Program-made: the position numbers and the translations under genes
Origin: CAYPNP01 sp964412195
GTDB taxonomy: Bacteria; Acidobacteriota; JAAYUB01
Assembly: GCA_964412195.1 (NCBI GenBank)
Contig: CAYPNP010000016.1
Location: 47,623 to 111,622, forward strand
DNA length: 64,000 nucleotides
Reading direction: 5' to 3'
Shown here: positions 57,015 through 64,000 of the stretch, in pieces
Position numbering within the stretch: position 1 is the first letter of the stretch
Layout: every line of letters begins with the position of its first letter
Notes under the pieces: model-generated
Told to the model about the DNA's origin: nothing
What the model saw: only the letters and a program-made list of their open reading frames with translations
The model's database searches: none

Positions 57015-57389
57015 ATGAGATACATGATGCTTTACAAGCCCGGGAAGGACACGAGCACTCTCCCGAGCAAGCAGGAGATCAATGCCGTCGGCAAGTTGAT
57101 GGACGAGATGGCTCAGGCCGGGGTGCTGCTGGAAAACGGCGGCCTCCAGCCGAGCTCGAAGGGGTCGCGCGTCAAGATCTCCGGCGGGAAGTTCACCGTG
57201 ACGGACGGGCCGTTCCCCGAGGAGAAGCACCTCGTGGGCGGCTACGCGATCGTCCAGACCAACACCAAGTCCGAGGCGATCGAGTGGGCCAAGCGCCTCC
57301 TCCAGGTGACGGGCGAAGGGGAAAGCGAAATCCGGCCGCTCATGGAAATGTCGGACATGAGGACCGGGATGCAGATGAAGCGCACCTGA
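57015..57389 (+). CDS. YCII-related (DGPF-domain) protein
   Basis: A 124-residue ferredoxin-like-fold protein of the YCII/DGPF family, beginning MRYMMLYKPGKD. The characteristic VTDGPFPEEKHLVGGYAIVQ (residues 60-79) follows, then AIEWAKRLLQVTGEGESEIRPL. Such proteins are common near ECF sigma factors and are of uncertain enzymatic role. The His/Asp pocket suggests small-molecule catalysis. Start ATG 57015 has AGGAGG eight bases upstream. No sigma factor is adjacent here. Confidence 0.85.
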   Translation: MRYMMLYKPGKDTSTLPSKQEINAVGKLMDEMAQAGVLLENGGLQPSSKGSRVKISGGKFTVTDGPFPEEKHLVGGYAIVQTNTKSEAIEWAKRLLQVTGEGESEIRPLMEMSDMRTGMQMKRT

Positions 57390-57492
57390 TCCATTCCCGA
57401 GGCTGTGTCCGAGCTGTCTGGTCCTCTCAAGGCAACCACCCCGCGGGAATGAACCGGATTTCGGGTATTCCGGCGGGGAGACAATCACACTC

Positions 57493-57524
57493 CCCGCTCC
57501 GCTCCGGCGGAGCGGGTTTTCTAT
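57493..57524 (+). terminator. Terminator after YCII gene
   Basis: Ten-bp stem CCCGCTCCGC/GCGGAGCGGG with a TCCG loop and TTTTCTATT tail. It also faces the 3' end of the lipoprotein gene. Confidence 0.9.
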
Positions 57525-57544
57525 TCATTCCCCCGGGGCCGAGG

Positions 57545-58789
57545 TTAACTTCTCTTGCGAAATTGGCTGCGGCCGATGAACAGAAAATCGCTGGTGCTGG
57601 ACGGCGCCTGGCTCAGCATGCCGGAAAAAGCCACCTGCTTCACCCGCCCGTCGGAGAAGTGGAAGATGATGCTGAAATCCCGGATCTCGTAGGTCCCCGA
57701 GCCGGCGCCGTCCGTGCTGCGATCGCCGCTCCACAGGAAGGACGCGAACACCCCCTCGTCCACGAATCGGCCGTCGGCGGTGAAGTGGAAAACCGGCCGC
57801 TGCCCTTCAGGAAGCTGCTCCAGGGCCGGGTCGTTGGGATTGCTGTAGCTGGTCCAGGCGCCCTGGAGGCGCAGGCCGTCCACCGGCCGGCAGCGGTTGA
57901 AGTAGTCGCTGTCCAGCTTGATCTTGTCAGGGCCGTTGGCCTCGATGGTCTCGGGGAACCGGGCCTGGGGCCGGCGGATGGATCCCGACCCGTTGGCGAA
58001 GGAGTAGGTCCCCCAGTAGTTGCCCTGGTTGGCATCAGCCTGGCTTGCGCCGCGGCTGAAACCCGCCAGCCCCGTCCTGGGGATGTCCTCGAACACCTGG
58101 CCGTCCTCGTAGAACACATACCAGCGAGGGCGGGGCTCCCAGTCCGGGTAATAGGCCTTGAAGCCCATCCAGACGCCGCTGATACCCATGCCGGAGCGAG
58201 GCACGCCGCTTCCCGCCGATCCGCCTCCGGAGGTGGCTGGCGCGGTCCCCGGCGATTGGACCCCTCCGGACGCCGAGGCGAGGCGGACGCTGTCCAGGAA
58301 CGCCTGGACCGCCGGCGCCTGGGCGGAGAGAGCTGCCTCGTGGCTGGCCACGATCACCACGGAGAACATTATTGAGCCCGCGCCGAACACCCGCAGCCGC
58401 ACGAATGCCCGGTTGCCACCCCACGAGACGTATCCCCCGCCTTCGCGGTAATCGAGGCCGGACCGGGAGTGTCCCGCCACTGAAGCCGGAACTCCGTTGG
58501 CCGTGAAGACACTGGCGACCAGATTCTGCCACTCGCCCGCGAAGTCCTGCGCAGGATTCCCGGATGAATCGGCCAGGCCGTACACCGTCACCATGACGTA
58601 CGTGCCTGCCGTATTGTCGATCCATTTGTACACGATGTGGTCGCCCCCGCGCTCGGGCGTCCAACCCGGCGGCGGGACGTAGGCGACCTGGTCAAAGGTC
58701 TGGAGCTGGGCGGCCGCCGGCAGGCATCCGGCCAGGCAGAGCATCAGGACCAGCGCATACGTGTGGATCCGGGGCAAAGAGTATTTCAT
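57545..58789 (-). CDS. Hypothetical secreted lipoprotein
   Basis: A 414-residue protein with a lipoprotein signal: MKYSLPRIHTYALVLMLCLAGC, where LAGC (about 19-22) fits the lipobox. The N-terminal half (about 30-170) is a beta sandwich-like segment starting FDQVAYVPPPGWTPE. It resembles secreted domains found in many environmental bacteria. A Gly/Ser/Ala-rich linker (about 175-200) leads to a C-terminal domain with GISGVWMGFKAYYPDWEPR and DYFNRCRPVDGLRLQGAWTS, a lipocalin-like alternation of strands. I do not recognise the family. No partner gene is evident. The gene is convergent with the YCII gene across a shared terminator. Confidence 0.75.
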   Translation of the reverse strand: MKYSLPRIHTYALVLMLCLAGCLPAAAQLQTFDQVAYVPPPGWTPERGGDHIVYKWIDNTAGTYVMVTVYGLADSSGNPAQDFAGEWQNLVASVFTANGVPASVAGHSRSGLDYREGGGYVSWGGNRAFVRLRVFGAGSIMFSVVIVASHEAALSAQAPAVQAFLDSVRLASASGGVQSPGTAPATSGGGSAGSGVPRSGMGISGVWMGFKAYYPDWEPRPRWYVFYEDGQVFEDIPRTGLAGFSRGASQADANQGNYWGTYSFANGSGSIRRPQARFPETIEANGPDKIKLDSDYFNRCRPVDGLRLQGAWTSYSNPNDPALEQLPEGQRPVFHFTADGRFVDEGVFASFLWSGDRSTDGAGSGTYEIRDFSIIFHFSDGRVKQVAFSGMLSQAPSSTSDFLFIGRSQFRKRS

Positions 58790-59030
58790 TCGGTTCCTCC
58801 AAGTGGTTGGGATCGGGCAAAGCGGCCTTTTCCGATGGGGTCATTAGATGATGAACCCGCGGCCGGGATTTTCCTGCGCTCCGGGAAGAGGCCAAGATCT
58901 TTCCGTCGTCTGCCCCCTCGGCTCCCGCCGGCATGGGGCCCAAGGGGTTAAATCCTGGCCATCGTGTTACAATGTGAGCTCCAGCGATCGCGGAAGCAGA
59001 AAATCTTCTTGACGGGGGACCAGCGCCACC

Positions 59031-60467
59031 ATGGCCGAGCCGGAAACCGCAGCCCACCCGCACCAGACCCCCGAGGCCCACCGGGAAAAACACTGGGTCG
59101 CCCTGACCTCGCTGCTGGCGGCGGTCCTGCTCACCGGTACGAAGCTGGGCGTCGGCCTATGGACCAACAGCCTCGGCATCCTTTCCGAGGCCGCCCACTC
59201 CGGCCTGGACCTCATCGCCGCCGGCATCACTTTGTGGGCCGTCCGCATTTCCGCAAAGCCCCCTGACCAGCGGCACACCTATGGGCACGGCAAGTTCGAG
59301 AACCTATCCGCCCTGGCCCAGACCCTGCTGCTGCTGCTGACCTGCGTCTGGATCTTCTGGGAAGCGGGCGAGCGGCTCTTCTTCGGCAAAAACGTGGAGG
59401 TCCAGGCCAACGTCTGGGCCTTCCTGGTCGTGCTCCTCTCGATCGCCGTCGATTTCTCCCGCTCCCGGGCCCTGAAGCGGGCGGCCGACAAGTACCATAG
59501 CGAGGCGCTGCAGGCCGACGCCCTGCACTTTTCCACCGACATCTGGTCGTCGCTGGTCGTCCTGGGCGGGCTGCTGCTGGTGAAAGCCTCCGACTGGACC
59601 GGCATGGAGTGGCTGCACCACGCCGACGCGGCCGCGGCGGCCGGCGTGGCCCTGATCGTAATCTGGGTCAGCCTGAAGCTCGGCAGGCAGTCCATCGACA
59701 ATCTGCTGGACTCCGTCCCGCCCGGCCTGCGGGAAAAGGTAGCCCGCGCCGCGCGCGTGCCGGGCGTGCTGCGCGCCAGCCGGGTGCGGGTGCGCCGCAG
59801 CGGGCCTGACTTCTTCGTCGACGTCACCCTGGCCATCGGGCACCGGACCGACTTCGCCGAGGCCCACCAGATCGCCGACGCTTCCGAGGCTTCCATTCGC
59901 CGGGTGCTGCCCCGGGCTGACGTCATGGTCCACCTGGAACCGGTGGCCGTGCCGGGAGAGGATGCGCCCGCCGTCATCCGCCTGCTGGCCACCCGTCACG
60001 GCCTGGGGGCGCACAGCATCCGGGTGTACGAGCACGGCGGCAGCCGCTCCGTGGAGCTCCACCTGGAAGTGGCGGGCGACCTGTCCCTGGAGGAGGGCCA
60101 CCGCCAGGTCACCGCATTCGAGAAGGACCTCCGCCGGGAGATGCCCTCGGTGGAGCGCATCGTCACCCACATCGAGCCGGCCGGGCCGCCCTGCGCGATC
60201 CGGCCCGCCGACCCGGCCCTGGAGAACCGGGTCCTGCGCCTGCTGCAGGAATGGCTGGAGGCCAACCGCATTAGCGGCCAGCCGCACGAGGTCCAGGTCC
60301 GTTTCGAGGGCGAGCGGATGGACGTCTCCTTCCACTGCGCCCTGGAGCCGGGGATTTCCATCGAGGACGCCCACGCCCTGAGCGAGCGGCTGGAGATGCA
60401 CCTGCGCAACCGCCTGCCCGGCCTCGGCCGGGTGGTGATCCACGCGGAGCCTCCCGAAGAGAGATAG
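59031..60467 (+). CDS. Cation diffusion facilitator with extended C-terminal region
   Basis: A 478-residue CDF transporter. Six helices (about 22-235) hold the metal-site pairs HSGLD (His56/Asp60, helix 2) and HFSTD (His166/Asp170, helix 5), a His/Asp-His/Asp set usual for Zn2+ transport. YGHGKFEN and the loop SIDNLLDSVPPG are family hallmarks. Instead of one cytoplasmic dimerisation domain it has about three in tandem (237-310, 320-390, 395-475). Each has strands like VRRSGPDFFVDVTLAIGH, SRSVELHLEVAGDLSLEEGH and ERMDVSFHCALEPGISIEDAH. It probably exports Zn or related divalent ions in exchange for H+. GGGGGA lies upstream of ATG 59031. Confidence 0.9.
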   Translation: MAEPETAAHPHQTPEAHREKHWVALTSLLAAVLLTGTKLGVGLWTNSLGILSEAAHSGLDLIAAGITLWAVRISAKPPDQRHTYGHGKFENLSALAQTLLLLLTCVWIFWEAGERLFFGKNVEVQANVWAFLVVLLSIAVDFSRSRALKRAADKYHSEALQADALHFSTDIWSSLVVLGGLLLVKASDWTGMEWLHHADAAAAAGVALIVIWVSLKLGRQSIDNLLDSVPPGLREKVARAARVPGVLRASRVRVRRSGPDFFVDVTLAIGHRTDFAEAHQIADASEASIRRVLPRADVMVHLEPVAVPGEDAPAVIRLLATRHGLGAHSIRVYEHGGSRSVELHLEVAGDLSLEEGHRQVTAFEKDLRREMPSVERIVTHIEPAGPPCAIRPADPALENRVLRLLQEWLEANRISGQPHEVQVRFEGERMDVSFHCALEPGISIEDAHALSERLEMHLRNRLPGLGRVVIHAEPPEER

Positions 60468-60627
60468 CCGGAGATCCTTGAGAGCGATCCGGATCCGATT
60501 GGTTATTGGATATTGGATAATTGTTATTGGCTGTATCCGACCGGAACCCACTCTATCTGAAGCATGTCCGTCGTCCCCTTCGAGACTCGAGGTTCGGTCG
60601 ATCCGGGCTTGGAATTCCAGCCTATTC

Positions 60628-60738
60628 GCGTGGTTCGTGGTTCCGATTGCGGATTGCAGATCGAATGCCTTTTCGTGTGGTTCGTGTGGTCCGTGGTTTG
60701 ATAGCGGATTGCGGATTTCAGATTGCGGATTACAGACA
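60628..60738. repeat. GTGTGGTTCGTG words and GATTGCG heptamers
   Basis: TTCGCGTGGTTCGTGG and TTTCGTGTGGTTCGTGTGG words like those at 16165-16258, interleaved with GATTGCGG units (60646-60660, 60703-60738; family C). An ATTGGTTATTGGATATTGG word run lies at 60497-60525. No gene is present in 60468-60799. Confidence 0.8.
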
Positions 60739-60799
60739 GGCCGCCGGATTTCTCTGCGCCTCTGCCCCTCTGCGGGCTCTGCGTGAAAAACGATCTAAC

Positions 60800-61186
60800 T
60801 CAGCTGCGGGAACCTGTGGTGTCGGCGAGCGCCCGGGGAGGCGGGGCCTGAGTGCCCCGGTCCTGCTCCCCGATCAGGTCCTCGCCCTCGTAGAAATAGT
60901 AGCTGCAGTTGGTGGTGATGGACGTGTTGCCGCCCACCGCCTTGGCCTTGATCCGCCGCTTGCCGTCCGCGTCGTAGTAGTAGCGGTAGAGCAGGGCGTC
61001 GGCGCCGTCCTTCACCTCCCGGACGTGCCCCTGGTCCAGGTAGGCGAGCTTCCGGCCGGCCCCCGCGGCCGTGGATTCCAGCAGGTTCCCGGCCACGTCG
61101 TGGAGCTTCCCCGTCAGCCGGTTGGTGGCCCGGTCCACCGCCAGCCCCAGCGTCCCCGGCAGCTCCGGCGGCCCGCTGGTCAGCAC
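60800..61186 (-). pseudogene. Displaced RHS core fragment with short orphan tip
   Basis: A 128-codon open fragment with RHS/YD-repeat text (LTGKLHDVAGNLLESTAAG, ALLYRYYYDADGKRRIKAKA). It has no proper start and no upstream RHS body. It runs into the conserved SYYFYEGEDLIGEQDRG, then a different short tip (TQAPPPRALADTTGSRS) and a stop. The 52 bases at 60855-60906 match 63949-64000 of the intact RHS gene with one mismatch. It follows the immunity-type genes directly. It looks like a displaced, inactive end of an older RHS gene, as is common at RHS loci. Confidence 0.8.
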
Positions 61187-61189
61187 ATC

Positions 61190-61804
61190 TCATATTTCCA
61201 AGAGAACCACACCATCCAGATCATAAGCATCTACGAAGATTTTGCGACACGATCTCGAAAATGCGCTGATCTCATCTTCGCTCAGTTCAACTCGCAAAAA
61301 GCTGTTTATTTCAGGGGTATCTACAAAAAATCCCACATTCAGCCATGTATTGCTTCCTTCAGAAAGCAGTGTACTTATAGTTCCGAGGTCTTGGCTGGAT
61401 ATCAGGTGATACACCTCATCGTGATAGTAAAGCACTTTTGACTTTGCTTGGGGTAGCCAAGCGTCGCCTTTTCGTGCTGAAGAATTCTGCAAAATCAAAA
61501 AACGGTTTTCCTTCTCCAACAGAAAAGCTGCGATCTCATCTGACAATGCTGATCGCGAAACGGCCGGGTCCGCAATTCCACATGATGAAAAACGGGTAAT
61601 CTCTTCAGCGCCACCACTCACTGGTAGATAGGTGTAAGCCATTGCGGTCTGTGTTTCAACGATCTCTAAGATTTTCCTAGATAATGTCCCTCCTAAATCT
61701 AAGCGACTCTTTACATACTCGACACCTTCTTGGCCGAATATTACTTTTTTATACATATGTGCTTCAACAGGCATCATCTTTTTCGATGCTTCACGGGAGA
61801 ACAA
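61190..61804 (-). CDS. Putative immunity-type protein (third in module)
   Basis: A 204-residue, AT-rich, acidic protein of unknown family (AEEITRFSSCGIADPAVSR, LLYYHDEVYHLISSQDLG-like segments, VELSEDEISAFSRSCRK). The TTG at 61804 has GAGGG nine bases upstream, overlapping the end of the preceding gene. Internal ATGs at 61777 or 61756 are alternatives. Its stop codon lies four bases before the displaced RHS fragment, so the junction is at about 61,188. Placement behind an RHS toxin suggests immunity, but this is an inference. Confidence 0.6.
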   Translation of the reverse strand: MFSREASKKMMPVEAHMYKKVIFGQEGVEYVKSRLDLGGTLSRKILEIVETQTAMAYTYLPVSGGAEEITRFSSCGIADPAVSRSALSDEIAAFLLEKENRFLILQNSSARKGDAWLPQAKSKVLYYHDEVYHLISSQDLGTISTLLSEGSNTWLNVGFFVDTPEINSFLRVELSEDEISAFSRSCRKIFVDAYDLDGVVLLEI

Positions 61805-61806
61805 TT

Positions 61807-62343
61807 TTATTTTCCCTCAAATGGGATCTCTCGATTCAGCCACTCCCAATCAATCAGGTCGAGATTGGGATCACCAAATTCAAATTTCATGGCTGGCAGA
61901 CGTCCCTCATTCCCATACCAGATGTGCAGTATGGCGCCATAAGCAGCTGCACGGACATCGTCCGTCTCGCTAGAATTGCGAACAAAGCGTGCCAGCACCA
62001 TCAGCATTTCAGGTTCCTTTGTTCCCTCGTACATATTTCCAAGGCAAACTGCCGCATAGCATCGGTTATCTTCCCAAGGATCATTTTGCATCCGCTCCAC
62101 GATTAATGGGCTTAAATCACGTAAATTTCCCCATCTGACGAACCACATCGCTTCGTGACGAGCCCAACTATTAGGATGAAGGAAATACTGGGGGATGATC
62201 TTCTTTAAAGAGTGAATTCTCGAAGGATCATCCGTTTTCCCGACGATCACGATTGCGGGTCCGACATCCTCCGCGGTTAGAGTCCCGGACTCCAGTTCAG
62301 CCAGTAGGCCCTTCCATTTCCTCGATCGGATGTCTTTCTTCAT
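61807..62343 (-). CDS. Putative immunity-type protein with HEAT-like helices
   Basis: A 178-residue protein rich in paired helices (HSLKKIIPQYFLHPNSWARHEAMWFVRW, LSPLIVERMQNDPWEDNRCYAAVCLGNMY), resembling short HEAT-repeat immunity proteins. The C-terminus has GDPNLDLIDWEWLNREIP. The ATG at 62343 is preceded by a diverged copy of the 19-bp motif (62348-62366) rather than a clear ribosome-binding site. AT-rich, like its neighbours. The role is inferred from position. Confidence 0.65.
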   Translation of the reverse strand: MKKDIRSRKWKGLLAELESGTLTAEDVGPAIVIVGKTDDPSRIHSLKKIIPQYFLHPNSWARHEAMWFVRWGNLRDLSPLIVERMQNDPWEDNRCYAAVCLGNMYEGTKEPEMLMVLARFVRNSSETDDVRAAAYGAILHIWYGNEGRLPAMKFEFGDPNLDLIDWEWLNREIPFEGK

Positions 62344-62347
62344 AATT

Positions 62348-62366
62348 GTAACGGAGCCTGGCGCTA
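62348..62366 (+). repeat. 19-bp motif, third copy
   Basis: GTAACGGAGCCTGGCGCTA, three differences from the 19841-19859 copy. On the minus strand it ends just upstream of the start codon of the HEAT-like immunity gene. Confidence 0.6.
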
Positions 62367-62373
62367 TCTCATG

Positions 62374-63000
62374 CTAGAAGGTCTTTAAAAAGTAATTGTT
62401 CTCGAAACTTTGTAAGAATTCGTTTGGAATCTGATGGTTCCTATAATTTCGAGCAATAACCTTGATTATTGCAGCACTCTCTGTAATCCACTTGAATTCT
62501 TCTAACGTTGGCCATTCATCCAAAGGGAGATTACTCACTGCCAATCCCACATCCAATTCCCTTTCACCCCATACAGCCCATTCTCCGGAATTTCCAAAGA
62601 GTGCAACAATATTTGTGTTGATCTGCAGCGAGTCTGCCGGGCTGCTCAACGGGGCGTCTACCAAAGCATTAAAGTACGCCTCTTCCGGCTCAAGCGGGTA
62701 GATTTTCAGAGCCCCATACCGTTGGAAGTTCTTGTAAAAATATTGATCCGCATCTGGATCCAAGGACATTAGAAACACTTCATTATCACCTGAACGCTGG
62801 GAAAAACCTCGTAAGATGCTCAAGAAACGAGGCGTTAGGATGTGGTTAAATTCGAAAAAACCAGTAGTTCGGAATAAATGTTTGACTACCCTCCCTGGAA
62901 GACCTTTTCGGGCTGAGTCTAAATTAATAAGTTCTGCCATTTTAGCAATAACAGCTTCATATTCACGGCGGTCATCAATCAGATGAGTTCTGTATTTCAT
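62374..63000 (-). CDS. Putative cognate immunity protein of the RHS toxin
   Basis: A 208-residue protein with no family that I recognise. It has HLIDDRREYEAVIAKMAELI, GFFEFNHILTPRFLSILRGF, MSLDPDADQYFYKNFQRYG and VALFGNSGEWAVWGERELDVGL. The start ATG overlaps the RHS toxin stop (ATGA, 62997-63000), the tight coupling typical of a toxin and its cognate immunity gene. AT-rich. The role is inferred from position and overlap. Confidence 0.7.
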   Translation of the reverse strand: MKYRTHLIDDRREYEAVIAKMAELINLDSARKGLPGRVVKHLFRTTGFFEFNHILTPRFLSILRGFSQRSGDNEVFLMSLDPDADQYFYKNFQRYGALKIYPLEPEEAYFNALVDAPLSSPADSLQINTNIVALFGNSGEWAVWGERELDVGLAVSNLPLDEWPTLEEFKWITESAAIIKVIARNYRNHQIPNEFLQSFENNYFLKTF

Positions 63001-64000
63001 TGTTTGACCTCTAGACGAATTTTGAGATCTGTCTGTTTATCTCCAGATCTCGTATATTCTGCAGTAGGTCCTCCTGTGGATTTGGAAGAATCTCTAATAA
63101 CGTATTTATCTCCACCCTTTTGATAAATTGTCACTTTCCCATCCTTTGAGGTAGTTTTGCTCCAACCATCTTTCTGGAGATTCTTTTCAAATTCCGCTCT
63201 CGTTACATTTGTACTTCTGTTTCGAACACTTGAACCTTGCGTGGAATCTTCATATTGTGAACTTGGATTATTCGATTTACCACCAATTTGTGGGGGTTCT
63301 TCCTCACCTCCAGAAATCACATTCTCCCCCTCAGCTAGCTTACTACGTGGCTCATTAATGATTCTTTGAGCCGCATCATCACTCATGCACTTTATCGCGT
63401 CTCGAAATGCAGGATCCTCATATACAGATGCATCTGTATGTTCAGTAATTTCAGCTGAGTATGTGCACATAAGTGCTGCTGTTAGTACGACCCCCCCGAT
63501 TACCAAACCTGCCGGCCCAACTGTTGTTGATACTTCAGCAATGAATGCTGCTTCTGCCAGTGTTAGAGCCAGACCACTTTTCCCATCTGGATCTATAACA
63601 TTCACCGGATTTGATTTTACATATGCGAACCGATTCCAGCTTTGTGGATAGGTTAACATAGTATCGGCAAAAGGTTGATCCGCACTCAACCACCGACTGA
63701 CATTGCTGGAATAGTATCTCGCTCCAAAGAAGTCCAGCCCGGATTCGATGTCTCTTGGTTTTCCGGTGAACAGCACCAGCTCGTTCGGCTGGGCGGGGCC
63801 GTTGATCAGCTCGCCGTAGGGCATGGCGTCGTAGACCGGCCCCACCGTGGGCGTGCCGCCGGGGAAGGCCAGCTCCGCCCGCGTCGTCCCCAGGTGGTCC
63901 AGCAGCAGGAACTTCGGGTCGTAGGCTTGGGTCTGCTGCACCTGCAGGCCCCGGTCCTGCTCCCCGATCAGGTCCTCGCCCTCGTAGAAGTAGTAGCTGC
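62997..64000 (-). CDS. RHS polymorphic toxin, C-terminal part (5' end beyond window)
   Basis: The open frame enters from the right edge with RHS core text (YYFYEGEDLIGEQDRG, LLLDHLGTTRAELAF, DFFGARYYSSNVSRWLSADQPF). It then switches sharply, near 63,770, to AT-rich DNA encoding a variable tip. The tip has a hydrophobic patch (TTVGPAGLVIGGVVLTAALM) and an acidic linker. The last 70 residues (VTRAEFEKNLQKDGWSK, KYVIRDSSKSTGGPTAEY) resemble compact RNase-type toxin tips. RHS proteins form a beta cocoon that releases the tip into a target cell, often via secretion systems. The overlapping immunity gene supports this. The identity of the toxic activity is unknown. Confidence 0.85.
   Translation of the reverse strand, partial: SYYFYEGEDLIGEQDRGLQVQQTQAYDPKFLLLDHLGTTRAELAFPGGTPTVGPVYDAMPYGELINGPAQPNELVLFTGKPRDIESGLDFFGARYYSSNVSRWLSADQPFADTMLTYPQSWNRFAYVKSNPVNVIDPDGKSGLALTLAEAAFIAEVSTTVGPAGLVIGGVVLTAALMCTYSAEITEHTDASVYEDPAFRDAIKCMSDDAAQRIINEPRSKLAEGENVISGGEEEPPQIGGKSNNPSSQYEDSTQGSSVRNRSTNVTRAEFEKNLQKDGWSKTTSKDGKVTIYQKGGDKYVIRDSSKSTGGPTAEYTRSGDKQTDLKIRLEVKQ
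63949..64000 (-). repeat. 52-bp direct repeat shared with 60855-60906
   Basis: The RHS core segment at the right edge is repeated almost exactly (one mismatch) inside the displaced fragment 3.1 kb away, in the same orientation. It is a likely substrate for homologous recombination that exchanges toxin tips. Confidence 0.95.

Overview
The window is a high-GC bacterial chromosome segment, most likely a metagenome-assembled scaffold because it contains one run of 100 Ns. Gene content suggests a heterotrophic, probably anaerobic bacterium, perhaps Acidobacteriota-like. The clues are two Tricorn-type S41 peptidases, LolA-like secreted proteins, an O2-sensitive glycyl radical enzyme, large secreted beta-rich proteins and a tilS-hpt-ftsH-folP-cdaA-cdaR-glmM operon. 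The phylum is an inference only. There is no rRNA or other phylogenetic marker strong enough to settle it.

Layout. 0.2-0.7 kb: a NYN (YacP-like) RNase. 0.86-8.9 kb: a compact minus-strand housekeeping operon (tilS, hpt, ftsH, folP, cdaA, cdaR, glmM) behind a tRNA(CAT). It links tRNA-Ile decoding, purine salvage, membrane proteolysis, folate, c-di-AMP and cell-wall precursor synthesis. 9.4-16.6 kb: SnoaL-like and PP0621-like small proteins, a secreted protein, coaE, ribosomal protein THX, an isocitrate/isopropylmalate dehydrogenase, ornithine aminotransferase, tRNA-Lys and tRNA-Glu. 16.6-19.7 kb: malQ and an ATP-grasp protein. 19.8-21.3 kb: an AT-richer two-gene island bounded by inverted copies of a 19-bp motif. 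21.5-34.3 kb: three giant secreted proteins (two tandem Calx-beta nucleases, one propeller/FG-GAP protein). 34.3-38.6 kb: a cysteine-rich ferredoxin and the first Tricorn peptidase. 39-43.5 kb: a glycyl radical activase, a HypD-type hydroxyproline dehydratase and threonine aldolase. 43.5-47.8 kb: a GNAT protein and a secreted zinc-phospholipase-C-like protein. 48.4-48.8 kb: a 73-bp tandem repeat containing the assembly gap. 48.8-60.5 kb: a class V aminotransferase, PFK, the second Tricorn peptidase, a Ca2+/H+ antiporter, a YCII protein, a lipoprotein and a CDF transporter. 60.8-64 kb: an RHS polymorphic toxin module with three immunity-type genes and a displaced RHS tip.

How parts fit together. 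Secreted and periplasmic peptidases, nucleases and a possible phospholipase suggest scavenging of proteins, DNA and lipids. HypD (hydroxyproline to pyrroline-5-carboxylate) and ornithine aminotransferase (ornithine to the same semialdehyde) converge on one intermediate, consistent with amino-acid (perhaps collagen) fermentation. No proC is visible here.

The most unusual feature is between the genes. Nearly every long intergenic space carries degenerate arrays with 6-, 7- or 12/13-nt periods, belonging to a small set of recurring word families (TTCGATG, GATTGCG, GATTACGAGCAC, CCATGGACGATGGA and others). They often occur as opposed arms that could fold into long hairpins. In one case the array runs in frame into the likely start of a gene. 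Together with the RHS toxin/immunity module, this is the part of the window most worth follow-up.
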